From positions 16,082 to 80,081 of the forward strand of contig QHZB01000195.1 of NCBI GenBank assembly GCA_003224525.1: 64,000 nt of DNA, given 5' to 3'. Positions 39,501 to 48,189 of this stretch are shown in pieces. The stretch is from Acidobacteriota bacterium. GTDB taxonomy: Bacteria > Acidobacteriota > Terriglobia > Acidiferrales > UBA7541. Within the stretch, counting starts at the first letter, position 1. Each line of letters begins with the position of its first letter. The translations under genes were made by a program, and so were the position numbers. Below the pieces are notes generated by a model. It saw only the letters and a program-made list of their open reading frames with translations, was not told the DNA's origin and made no database searches.

Positions 39501-40297
39501 ATTTTCTGGCTACTTACACGTGGTCCAAGACGCGATCGGACGCTGGCGACTTGCTCAACGGAGGTAGCCTGCGGGGCTACCGTGCTCCGTACGTTCCCGG
39601 ATTCGGAATCCAGGGTGATTACGGCTTGGCTTCCTTCGATATCCGCAATGTCTTCCACTTCAGCGGGGGTTACGAACTTCCCTTCGGCAAGAACAAGCGC
39701 TTCATGTCACAGGCCAGCGGCGTGACGAACAAGGTGGTTGGAGGCTGGAGCGTCAACTGGATCGCCACTCTTCAGGGTGGCCAGCCCATTACCCTCCCTT
39801 GCCCTTCGGACACGACCTCGGGAACGGGGTGCTATGCCCTCCTCGTTAAAGGGCAGGACCCGAAACTTGGACTGTACACCGACACCGCTCACGGGAGATT
39901 GAACTGGATTGGGAACCCGGCGGCATTTGCCCAGCCTTGCGTCTTGGGTGCCGGCGGGGTCGCCACCGCTTCTCCGACAGGATGCGTTCCTCTGACGGGC
40001 CTTGCCGCCTTGGGTGGCCCCCCTGGGCAGATACCAGGACCGGGATTCCACAGGCTGGACTTTTCGATCTTCAAGGACATTCCGTTCAACGAGCGCGTCC
40101 GTCTGCAATTCCGTGCGGAAATGTTCAACATTCTCAACCACCCGAATTTCAACTCTCCCGGATTCGGCGGCAACGGTGTTGTCGCTATCTCCGACTCGAA
40201 CCATTTCAACAGTTCGACCTTCGGCGAAATCGGTTCAACTCGTGACGCTCCTAACGATCCGAGACAGATCCAATTCGCTCTGAAGCTTTACTATTAG
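36530..40297 (+). CDS. TonB-dependent receptor-like protein with N-terminal CarboxypepD_reg-like domain
   Basis: AGTILGTVADTSGAPINGAKVTLTNEGTSASLSTITGPDGSYKFTPVRIGSYKLTA; VVDTRSVNDLPLNGRNFTFLAQLAAGV; ends FALKLYY. AGGAGG upstream of MNRKPIS. Confidence 0.94.
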   Translation: MNRKPISTWILRASLEMTAVVLFIFLSAQRLHAQVDAGTILGTVADTSGAPINGAKVTLTNEGTSASLSTITGPDGSYKFTPVRIGSYKLTASFQGFQTTTQTNVAVNVGADVVINFSLKPGEVTQIVEVSASTPVLETQSGSVGQVVDTRSVNDLPLNGRNFTFLAQLAAGVNTPQADTRGNAATGAFAANGLRPAQNNYLLDGIDNNSDTVDFLNGTNFVVLPPVDAIQEFKVQTTGFSAQFGRSGAAILNATIKSGTNELHGTLWEFLRNDKLDAADFFENANGVKKGEYRQNQFGLSAGGPVRIPHLFDGRNKVFFFGDYEGLRRIQGTVHQGSVPSLAERQSGYTDFSDLILAQASRPARPDALGRKIPVGTILDPATTRAVPGGFVRDPFFTPSAACPANTTDFSGANIAACKLNQIPAGRLDANAIKLLNLYPNPTNNAASALLSNFADSPALREHRNAFDARLDINFSQKDTLFFRFSYVDDPNLIPGIFGGIPDGGGFQEGSQTANAQQSALGWTHTISPTLINEARAGLSYLHTTRVSPAANDLSNLPLTNGGVMGIPQLSENGGLPAFGVNGLATLGSNAFLPSDEVSSTFQVTDDVTKIYSKHTFKMGFEFQHVKFSTLQPPWSRGQFNFDGVYTDIPNVGGGNTGRAQMLLTPIASTVLGGVDYVGGPNEVFVSNISLTDNGKNYYGTYINDDWKITPKLTLNLGVRWDFFGLVLEHHGNQANFIPSGGPLNGPTYLMPGGKNSCNNTFVSVSFTTLLAADGIKCLATNAYGSGLGNSQKTNFAPRFGFAYQVNPKLVARGGFGIFYNGFENRGFSPNIGENYPFQFNFHFNKPDETHPINNFAGCATATPAGGPTIATGFSCTPLSPLVVNASGLELRGIQFNYLTPYSMGGNLTVQYQLTPSMSVQAGYVTSLARHLESFPGANRVTQILDRTLSSSNFKPFKDFGEGSSYAATEGSSAYHALQTKVEKQFSGGLNFLATYTWSKTRSDAGDLLNGGSLRGYRAPYVPGFGIQGDYGLASFDIRNVFHFSGGYELPFGKNKRFMSQASGVTNKVVGGWSVNWIATLQGGQPITLPCPSDTTSGTGCYALLVKGQDPKLGLYTDTAHGRLNWIGNPAAFAQPCVLGAGGVATASPTGCVPLTGLAALGGPPGQIPGPGFHRLDFSIFKDIPFNERVRLQFRAEMFNILNHPNFNSPGFGGNGVVAISDSNHFNSSTFGEIGSTRDAPNDPRQIQFALKLYY

Positions 40298-40315
40298 GCC
40301 CAAGTGACACCCCGC

Positions 40316-40355
40316 AAAGGGCGCCCCAACCACCGGGTCGGGGCGCCCTTTGTTC
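40316..40355 (+). terminator. Intrinsic terminator after the TonB-type receptor gene
   Basis: AAAGGGCGCCCC-N12-GGGGCGCCCTTT, perfect 12-bp stem, then TGTT, 18 bp after the stop. Confidence 0.75.
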
Positions 40356-40423
40356 TCACTCTGGCTTTCTCTGAATCCCCTACCCCCGCCGGCCACGGCG
40401 CGGTGGTAATCTGCAATATCGTG

Positions 40424-41836
40424 ATGACGAGAAACCTGTCGATTTGGTCTGTTTTCGCGGCTCTTCTGGCGTGCCTGGCAGCGGCCGCTGCCGGCCCCCA
40501 GCAAAGCCAGGATTTGGATCGCGAGTTCAAGGCGGCCGTCGCTCAATATGACTCTGGCCGGTATGCGGAAGCCGCCACGCAACTGGAGAACTTAGTGCGC
40601 GAAGCTCCGGAAAGTTTTGAAGTCCGTGAACTCCTGGGGTTGGTCTATTCCGCGCAATCGCAGGACGCCAGAGCCACCCAACACTTACAGAAGGCGGTCC
40701 TCCTCAAGCCGAACTCGACGCCTGCCAGAACGAACCTCGCCGCCAATCTGGCCCGCCTGGGAAAGTTCGATCTCGCCGCCGAGCAATTCAAGAAAGCCGT
40801 CGAGCTTGAGCCGCGGAGCTTTGATACCAACCACAACCTGGGTGAATCCTACGTTCGCGCTGGGAAAGTCGCCGAGGCCGCTCCGTTCCTCGAAAAGGCT
40901 CAGCAAATCGATCCTGCTTCCTACGATAACGGCTACGACTTGTCCCTGGCTTACATTCAAACCGGCCGGCTCGCCGACGCCCGGCAACTGCTCCAGCATC
41001 TCCTGAAGCGAAAAAACACTGCGGAATTGCACAACTTGCTGGGAGAAGTGGAAGAGAAAGACGGCAAATTCGTGCCTGCCGCAAATGAATACGAAATCGC
41101 CGCGCACATGGATCCCAGCGAGGGCAACCTGTTCGACTGGGGAAGTGAGCTCCTTCTCCACCGCACGCTCGGACCCGCCGTCGAAGTCTTTCAGCAAGCT
41201 TCCGATCGTTATCCCGCATCGCAGCGCATTATGATCGGCCTAGGGATGGCTCTCTACGCGCGCGGTAACTATGACGACGCGGTCAAATCCTTGCTGAGGG
41301 CCGCCGATCTGAATCCCTCCGACCCCGGCTGCTATCTTTTTCTGTCCAAAGCCTACGACAGTTCCCCAAGCCAGGCTGCGGAAGTCATCGAGCGTTTCCG
41401 CCGTTTCGCGGAACTTCAGCCGCGCAATGCGCGGGCCCTCTACTACTACGCGATGAGTTTGTGGAAGGGCAAGCGGGCGCAAGATCCTGGCCTGGATCTC
41501 CATCAAATCGAATCGCTGCTGAAGAATTCGCTCGCGCTCGATCCCAAGCTCGCGGAAGTCCACCTGCAGTTGGGCAATCTCTACTCCGACCAGAACAAAT
41601 ATACCGAGGCCGTCCCGGAGTATGGACGCGCGCTTGAACTCAATCCCGATCTCGCCGACGCTCACTATCGCCTGGGCCAAGCGTACGTTCGAACCGGCGA
41701 AAAAGACCGCGCCCAGGAGCAGTTCCAGGTTTATCAACGAATCCGCGAACAGCACTTGGCCGATCTCGACAAACAAAGAGCGGAAATTCGGCAATTTGTT
41801 TATTCAGCGAAGGATTCCCCGTCCGCGAAACCGTGA
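40424..41836 (+). CDS. Secreted TPR protein, paralogous to the C-terminal part of the 22859-24400 product
   Basis: Signal peptide; TPRs; shared motif DPSE-N-F-WG-ELLLHR-PAVEVF. Confidence 0.88.
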   Translation: MTRNLSIWSVFAALLACLAAAAAGPQQSQDLDREFKAAVAQYDSGRYAEAATQLENLVREAPESFEVRELLGLVYSAQSQDARATQHLQKAVLLKPNSTPARTNLAANLARLGKFDLAAEQFKKAVELEPRSFDTNHNLGESYVRAGKVAEAAPFLEKAQQIDPASYDNGYDLSLAYIQTGRLADARQLLQHLLKRKNTAELHNLLGEVEEKDGKFVPAANEYEIAAHMDPSEGNLFDWGSELLLHRTLGPAVEVFQQASDRYPASQRIMIGLGMALYARGNYDDAVKSLLRAADLNPSDPGCYLFLSKAYDSSPSQAAEVIERFRRFAELQPRNARALYYYAMSLWKGKRAQDPGLDLHQIESLLKNSLALDPKLAEVHLQLGNLYSDQNKYTEAVPEYGRALELNPDLADAHYRLGQAYVRTGEKDRAQEQFQVYQRIREQHLADLDKQRAEIRQFVYSAKDSPSAKP

Positions 41837-41899
41837 TTCAGTCCGGCTTTTGCGACGCGGACAGGGGAAAATTAAGATGCCGCGCTTCTGATGGATGTC

Positions 41900-41944
41900 T
41901 TGACACCGGTTCTGCCGCGTCGTAGTTTTTACGGAAAGCGTTCC
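41900..41944 (+). promoter_or_regulatory. Candidate promoter TTGACA-N17-TAGTTT with LacI-like palindrome GGAAAGCGTTCC (41933-41944)
   Basis: Direct reading; shares the AAGCGTT core with 36248-36259. Confidence 0.4.
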
Positions 41945-41951
41945 ATTTGCA

Positions 41952-43160
41952 ATGAGTTCCCACTGTTCACTGCAGACCGCCAAGGACCGGGCTCGCCTGG
42001 CCGCCACGAGAGCATCCGCTCCCCAAGAACTCGCACGGCAACTCGCCTGCAGCCGCCGCGAATTTTTGCGTAGAGCCGCGGGGGTGGCGCTGGGCAGTTC
42101 CCTGCTGCCCTCCAGCCTGATCGCTCGAGCGGGTATCTCTACCAATAAGCGGAAGGTAGTAGTCATCACCTTCGGCGGCGGCGCGCGGGACCAGGAAACG
42201 TTCGCCCCTGAAGGGCAGGAAAACATCCCGCATCTGATACGCGAACTCATCCCGCAGTCAACCTTCTTCACGCAAGTGGTGAATCGCGGAATCCTGGGCC
42301 ACTACGTGGCAACCGCAAGCCTGGCAACCGGCGTCTATGAAACGATCAACAACTTTGCTTCCCTTCCCCCGGAACACCCCACAGTGTTTGAGTACTTCCG
42401 CAAGGACTTGAAGCGTCCCGCCTCCGACGCGTGGGTCGTTGCTCCCAGCAACGGGTTCAATCGCATTGGAGAAAGCAGCCACCGTTCCTACGGTCCAGGC
42501 TTGGGAGCAAGAGTGATTCTGCCAAAGCATCTCTTGACGGCGGCAACTTCCGGCGGCGGCACGGACTACGAACATTTGCTGCGTGACAACTATGAAACGC
42601 CGTTCTACACCCCGGAACTCGGCGGCGGCGAATTTGCATTGCAGCAATTGGGAATGATGCTGAAACTCTCGGTCGATGACTTCAAGACCCACGCGCGGAC
42701 GTTGTCGAGCCCCGACGAGCTCTCGGTGTATATCGTGCGCCAGTTGATGCGCCAACAGGCGCCCAGCCTCCTGTGGATCACCATGCACGATATCGATATC
42801 GCCCACGCCGGAGCCTTTTCCCTCTACGTTGACGGTATTCGGCGCACCGACCGCCTCTGCGCGGACATCTGGAAAACCATCCAGAGCGAGCCGGAATACG
42901 CCGGTAAGACGACTCTCTTTATTCTGCCGGACTTTGGCCGCGACTCGGACGACGATTCCGGTGGCAACGGATTCCAGCATCATCGCACCGGCGATGCGCC
43001 CTCCCGCACCACCTGGATGATGGCGCTGGGCGCCGGCGTGCGCGAGGGAGTGGTTTTCGACCGCCCGATGGAATCGACCGATCTCGTGCCAACCCTCGGC
43101 TCGATGCTGGGATTTTCTCCCGCGCTCGCACAGGGCAAGCCGATACCGGAGCTCTTGTAG
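41952..43160 (+). CDS. Tat-exported alkaline-phosphatase-superfamily-like protein
   Basis: Tat signal CSRREFLRRAAGVALGSSLL; VVVITFGGGARDQETFAPEGQENIPHL, TLFILPDFGRDSDDDSGGNGFQHHRTGD; DUF1501/sulfatase-like overall layout. Confidence 0.65.
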   Translation: MSSHCSLQTAKDRARLAATRASAPQELARQLACSRREFLRRAAGVALGSSLLPSSLIARAGISTNKRKVVVITFGGGARDQETFAPEGQENIPHLIRELIPQSTFFTQVVNRGILGHYVATASLATGVYETINNFASLPPEHPTVFEYFRKDLKRPASDAWVVAPSNGFNRIGESSHRSYGPGLGARVILPKHLLTAATSGGGTDYEHLLRDNYETPFYTPELGGGEFALQQLGMMLKLSVDDFKTHARTLSSPDELSVYIVRQLMRQQAPSLLWITMHDIDIAHAGAFSLYVDGIRRTDRLCADIWKTIQSEPEYAGKTTLFILPDFGRDSDDDSGGNGFQHHRTGDAPSRTTWMMALGAGVREGVVFDRPMESTDLVPTLGSMLGFSPALAQGKPIPELL

Positions 43161-43165
43161 ATTCT

Positions 43166-44371
43166 ATGCTCCCAGCCGACCTCAAACCGGAGCAGTTCAA
43201 TGGCTATCCGCCGGAAGCAAGAAAACTGGTCACCGGCCACGTCGCCGCGCTGCAGCAGCTGCCACTGAGCTTCTTGCCGAGCCTATTGCGAGAGGTTATT
43301 GAATACGATTTCAAATTCCCCGCCGAGCGCCGGGCGCTGGAAAACGAACTTGCGAATCTGAAGTCTCTTTCTGCGGAACAGATAAAGGACTGGTTTCAAG
43401 GATTCGCGCAAATCCTTCTTTCCTCCCAGCTCGAACATTCTGATTGGGTCAATGCGCCCGGCCAGTTCGTGGAACAACTGTCGTCATACCTTTGGACTAC
43501 CCACCAACTGGATGCCTTTCGGACCGCGGCGCTTGCCTACGCCGATCGTTTGCGGGCTGTTGCGCCGCCGGAACTGCCTCCGGCGCGGCGTCTCGGAATC
43601 ACCGTCATCGGCCAGGGAGTTGCCACACATGACGAGCCCCTCTTTCGCAAACTCCGTGCGCATGGCGCGTATTTCAGCGGCGTCAAGCCGGAGAACGGGC
43701 TGGAACTTCTTCTGAATCTGGTAGCCGCTCGAGCCAAGGCGCATCCCGTTCCCTATGGCCACTGGTACATCGATGGCGGGCAAGCAGCCCCTTACGACCC
43801 CGTGCTTACGTGCGTCTCCTATCACGCCCTGGAATCAGTGCGCGCGGCTTTGTCAGGCAAAATTCGCGCCGAAATCGAGCGGCCCGGGATGGGACCGGAG
43901 GCGCTGCGCACGATTCTCGCGCAGATGCGTCCCGCGGATCTCGGTCTGGGCAAGGCCGGCGAAGCAGTGCTGGATCGCTTTCAGGTCAAGCTGCTGACCG
44001 AAGGCTCCGGTACGCAGGTTTTCAGCACCACCTTCGCCCAATGGGCGGCGCGCGAAGCCCTGCGGCGAGCCCAGCCGCTCACCTTGCTAGTCCGCTTCGC
44101 TCCGCGCCAAAGGCAGAAGCCGATGAACGAAATGCTCTCCGCGAGCCATGACGTTGCTGAACTTGATCCCCTCGGCTCCCTGATCGATGCGGACATGGGG
44201 GCTTATTACAACTGGCTGAACCTGCAACGGCTCCCAGGAGCCGAGCAATCTTCGTTCCTCGTCTGGTTCGAAGGTCACCACGAAGCGATTGCCATCGGAC
44301 CTTCCTTGCCGCGCGGCACCGAATCCAATGCTGCCGCCGGGTTGGACCAGTTATTGGCCTGGGCAAGCTAG
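43166..44371 (+). CDS. Conserved-looking hypothetical protein (401 aa, no family recognised)
   Basis: ORF starts 6 bp after the stop of 41952-43160; coherent soluble composition; no signal peptide. Confidence 0.75.
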   Translation: MLPADLKPEQFNGYPPEARKLVTGHVAALQQLPLSFLPSLLREVIEYDFKFPAERRALENELANLKSLSAEQIKDWFQGFAQILLSSQLEHSDWVNAPGQFVEQLSSYLWTTHQLDAFRTAALAYADRLRAVAPPELPPARRLGITVIGQGVATHDEPLFRKLRAHGAYFSGVKPENGLELLLNLVAARAKAHPVPYGHWYIDGGQAAPYDPVLTCVSYHALESVRAALSGKIRAEIERPGMGPEALRTILAQMRPADLGLGKAGEAVLDRFQVKLLTEGSGTQVFSTTFAQWAAREALRRAQPLTLLVRFAPRQRQKPMNEMLSASHDVAELDPLGSLIDADMGAYYNWLNLQRLPGAEQSSFLVWFEGHHEAIAIGPSLPRGTESNAAAGLDQLLAWAS

Positions 44372-44409
44372 CGGCAGTACACATTTTTTATTCGATCGAA
44401 AGGAAGGCT

Positions 44410-44496
44410 ATGGACAGACGCGACTTTCTGAAGACGACGAGCCCGGGCAGCCCATTGCCGATAGCCAGCGCCGAATGTAAACGGCACCGATTGTAG
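44410..44496 (+). pseudogene. 5' stub of a Tat-exported protein gene (MDRRDFLKTTSPGSP...), truncated at an IS3 remnant
   Basis: AAGGAAGG followed by ATG GAC AGA CGC GAC TTT CTG AAG ACG ACG = MDRRDFLKTT Tat motif. Reading frame then runs into IS3-like sequence. Confidence 0.5.
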
Positions 44497-44696
44497 TACT
44501 GTTCGATGAAGGCCTCGATGAGCAAGTGTTCTAAGTCTCAGTAGTGGTTCGCATAAATCTCCTCCCGTTTGAGCGTCTTCATGAAGCAACTGGCGTTGTC
44601 ATAGGGGTTCGCCGGCCGACTCATGCTCGGGATCATCTGGTGCTTTCGCAAGATCTTCACGTAGTCTCCAGAAGCGTACTGCACACCACGGTCGGA
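44457..44696 (-). mobile_element. IS3-family transposase (OrfB) C-terminal remnant
   Basis: Minus strand reads DRGVQYASGDYVKILRKHQMIPSMSRPANPYDNASCFMKTLKREEIYANHY*DLEHLLIEAFIEQYYNRCRLHSALAIG: DDE OrfB tail with an in-frame stop. Confidence 0.85.
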
Positions 44697-44831
44697 CGGA
44701 CGCTCGCGAGCCGGTTGCCGATCGCGGCTCTGCTGTAATTCTCGACGCGTTTTTCATGCGACTGGGGAGATTCAGATACTGCTTGGAAGAAATCATGGCC
44801 GTCATTGGTGCAGAACGAGGTGATGCCAAAT

Positions 44832-47327
44832 CTACTCCGCCCTGAGAGCCTCGATGGGGTCCGTGGTGGCGGCGCGCAGCGCAGGCACCATTGCCGCCAG
44901 AATCGTTACGATCACCAGAGTTCCAGCCACGCCGGCGATCGTCGAAGGATCGTAAGCCGAAACTCCGTAGAGCATCGCGGATACGAACCGCACTGTGAAG
45001 AGCAGCGCAATCGCCCCCAACAGCAGTCCCAAGGCCAGCAATCCGAAGGCTTCCCTTAAGACCATCCGCAGCACCATCCCGCGCGTCGCGCCCAGTGCCA
45101 TGCGTACGCCAAGCTCGCTGGTCCTTTGCGCCAGGCCCGCCGAGAGCAGGCCATATAGCCCGAGCGCGCTCAAGAGCAATGCCAGCACGCCAAAGAAATT
45201 CGCCAGTAGGGTGATCAATTCTTGACTCCCCAACGCAGCGTCCATTTGTTCGCGCAGCGTAACGAAGATCACCAACGGCACCGTCGGCGCAATCTCCGCA
45301 ATCGTTTTGCGAAAAGCCGCAATCGCCTGCGCCTTTGTTCGCGAATGTATCAAGAACACCAGGTTCCCCAGATTATCGATCCGTTGCGCCGATAAGGGCA
45401 GGTAGATAGTCCGCGGCGGCCCTTCCCGGATGTCGGAAAACTTAGCGTCTTCCGCCAATCCAATCACCCGGCATGCCACCGGTTCGGGAAACTCCTTGGC
45501 ATCCTTGCTGCGCATATATCTTCCCAACGCCTGCTCATGCGGAAAGAAAAACGCGGCGGCCGACTGGTTCAAGATACACACGTTGAGTTGACGCTCATTT
45601 TTCTCAAACTCGCGGCCCGCCAGGATGCGCGTCTTCATCGCCCGGAAGTATCCGGGGCCAACATCGTTATAAGCCAACTTGGTATCCTCGGGCGGATTGG
45701 GCCCGTCGGCCACGGCCTGAAAATCGGCAACAATCTTTTCTCCGGTCATCGGCGTCTGCGACGTGGCGGCCGCCGCATCCACAGCCGGCATCTCCATCAG
45801 CCGGTCCACGATGCGCTGATAGAGGTTCAGCCTGGCGTCGCCTTTTTGATGCAGGAGGTACAGCGGAGAGGTTTGTATCGTGACGTGGTCCAAGTCGAAA
45901 CCCGTGTTCTCGCTGCGGAGCTTGATCACGCTTTGTGACAGCAGCACTGCCAGCACCACCAACACCATCGACATCGCCACCTGAATCGGAACAAACATGC
46001 GCCCGGCGATCTGCCGGCGCCCGCCCAAGGTGTTGCGGGCTTTCAACAGCAAACCTGGGTCGGTGTGCGCGGCTCGCCACGCTGGCACTGTGCCGGAGAT
46101 CAGAGTGGTCAACACCGCGAACAGCGCCGTCATCCAGAAAATCGCCTTGTCGGGATGCACAGACATCGATTCGAACATCATCGGGTCGCGGAAGAAATGC
46201 AGTAAGAAGCTGCTGCCGTACCAGGCCGCGATGGCACCCAAGCCGCTGCCGGCGATGGCGATCACAAAACCCTCCGTCAGATACTGACGCACCAGCCGAA
46301 CGGACGAAGCCCCTACCGCCGTACGCACCGCAAACTCACGCTGCCGCGCGGCGACACGCGATAGCATCAGGCCGCCAATGTTGACGCAGCACAGCAGCAA
46401 CACCGCTCCCACCAGGCCCTGCATCAAATACAAAGGCTTGGCGTACGTCCGGCTCACGTAGGTCGGCAATCCACTCCGCGCGGAGCTGACCTTCAGGTAG
46501 GCCTTCTCGACGTACGGATCATGCTGAAACCGGGGAGGAATAAACCGGTCGAACAAACTTTTCTGCAGGAGCGCCAACTCGGCATTTGCCTGCGCCAGCG
46601 AAACTCCCGGTTTCAGCCGCCCGATCACCGAACAGCCAAAAGCGGAATCCGGATCGTCCAGCACATCCTTATTCGCCAGAACCGATGCGAACTGGAAAGG
46701 CAGGTACATCTTCGGCTCTTCGCCTGGCCACACCCCATGGAAGTCGGGCGGCGTAATACCCACTACTGTTACTGGCACGTCTGAAATCTTGATCTGCTTG
46801 CCCACGATATCCGAGGCACGGCCGTAGAAATCGCTCCAGAAGCCGTAGCTCAAGACGACCGGCCAGCCTCCGCTGGGTCCGCCCCGCACATCGTCATACC
46901 CGGCGATCAAACGGCCCCGGTATGGTTGAACTCCCAGCAGATCGAAGGCGTTGCCGCTGACCATTACTGCAAAATATCCTCGGACCGATCCTTCCTTGTC
47001 TTTGATCAGAACTTGGCCGCCATCCCAGGCGGAAAGGTCTCGGAACGAGGACTGTTGCTCGCGCAGCCCTTGCAGCATTCGGTACGGCATGAAGGCGTTG
47101 TTCTCTTCCGAATCGGGCTCCGCCGCGCTGGGTATCCCCACCTTCACCAGATGAAACGCGTCGGGCGTTGGCAAACTCCGCAGCACCAGCCCATAGAGCA
47201 GCGTAAAGATGGCGGTGTTTGCGCCGATGCCGAGCGCCAATGTGAGGACCGCCGTAAGGGACAGGACAGGGTTTTTGCGGAGCGACCGCAGGGCCAACAC
47301 GACATCGCGATACCAGCTGCTCAGCAT
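44832..47327 (-). CDS. ADOP-family MacB/FtsX-like permease
   Basis: RDVVLALRSLRKNPVLSLTAVLTLALGIGANTAIFTLLYGLVLRSLP; GLYGLLSAGLAQRTSELGVRMALGATRGMVLRMVLREAFGLL. Confidence 0.92.
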   Translation of the reverse strand: MLSSWYRDVVLALRSLRKNPVLSLTAVLTLALGIGANTAIFTLLYGLVLRSLPTPDAFHLVKVGIPSAAEPDSEENNAFMPYRMLQGLREQQSSFRDLSAWDGGQVLIKDKEGSVRGYFAVMVSGNAFDLLGVQPYRGRLIAGYDDVRGGPSGGWPVVLSYGFWSDFYGRASDIVGKQIKISDVPVTVVGITPPDFHGVWPGEEPKMYLPFQFASVLANKDVLDDPDSAFGCSVIGRLKPGVSLAQANAELALLQKSLFDRFIPPRFQHDPYVEKAYLKVSSARSGLPTYVSRTYAKPLYLMQGLVGAVLLLCCVNIGGLMLSRVAARQREFAVRTAVGASSVRLVRQYLTEGFVIAIAGSGLGAIAAWYGSSFLLHFFRDPMMFESMSVHPDKAIFWMTALFAVLTTLISGTVPAWRAAHTDPGLLLKARNTLGGRRQIAGRMFVPIQVAMSMVLVVLAVLLSQSVIKLRSENTGFDLDHVTIQTSPLYLLHQKGDARLNLYQRIVDRLMEMPAVDAAAATSQTPMTGEKIVADFQAVADGPNPPEDTKLAYNDVGPGYFRAMKTRILAGREFEKNERQLNVCILNQSAAAFFFPHEQALGRYMRSKDAKEFPEPVACRVIGLAEDAKFSDIREGPPRTIYLPLSAQRIDNLGNLVFLIHSRTKAQAIAAFRKTIAEIAPTVPLVIFVTLREQMDAALGSQELITLLANFFGVLALLLSALGLYGLLSAGLAQRTSELGVRMALGATRGMVLRMVLREAFGLLALGLLLGAIALLFTVRFVSAMLYGVSAYDPSTIAGVAGTLVIVTILAAMVPALRAATTDPIEALRAE

Positions 47328-47479
47328 GGGTTGAGTGTACTCCGAAAGTGACCTTCTGTTGGAGGCCCGGCGCTCGGCTTGCTGGCTAGGGGTTGCTCGG
47401 GGAAAAAAAACCACGGCGCGTGTCGGGCGCTGATATTAACTGAAATCTTCCCGTTCTGAGAGTTGCCATTTTCCCAACT

Positions 47480-48185
47480 ATCTTAAGTCCCGCTAAGTCT
47501 TAGAGCTTTAACGGAAGCGCGCTTCGCGAAGTAGGTGACGGGAGTAAGGTGCTGTGGCGCGCCCTCGGTAAAGCGACTTGGAGGGAGCCGCGCGGGTTTG
47601 CGGCGGACGCGGAACCTATGCAAGTTGAAGCCGGAAAAAGAGATTTGTTCGGCGACAAGGCGAACGGCAACGGACCGTGCCAAAGCACGCAGAGTTTTCT
47701 TGATGGAAAGAGTTGTTTCATGCGGCGGCAGTGACCAGGGGTGGAGAGCGAGGCTGTACTTCGGCGGCCGTGAGTCTCTGGACGACCACCATTGGGTCCA
47801 GCGCACTTGGGGCAGAGCCAAAGATCACTGGAGTCCTTGGTGCGTGACGTGTGTTGCTCTGTCCGCAGTGATCCAGCCGAGCAACTGAAAGCAAAGAGGC
47901 AAGAGCGTGGCATGCCGTCGGTTGGCCAGGAAGCTGAAATGCCGGATGTGCACGAAGCTGTCTGGAAGCAGATGCAAGAGGAAGCGAGGCAAGAACTCAT
48001 TGATAGATAGAGTCAGCAACTTCTGCTCCTTGTTGTGAGCGCAGTCCTGCCACCGAAAAGTGACTCTCTGGTCCGCGAAGGAGACCAATCGGTGGTTGGA
48101 AATGGCTACGCGATGGGTGTAACGACTCAGATAACGGAGCACATGCTCTGGACCTCCGACCACATGCACGTAAGGGTGTCGGAAG
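47480..48185 (-). mobile_element. IS91-family transposase remnant (frameshifted C-terminal part)
   Basis: Minus strand: GGPEHVLRYLSRYTHRVAISNHRLVSFADQRVTFRWQDCAHNKEQKLLTLSINEFLPRFLLHLLPDSFVHIRHFSFLANRRHATLLPLC, then LWLCPKCAGP in another frame. Confidence 0.85.
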
Positions 48186-48189
48186 ACCA

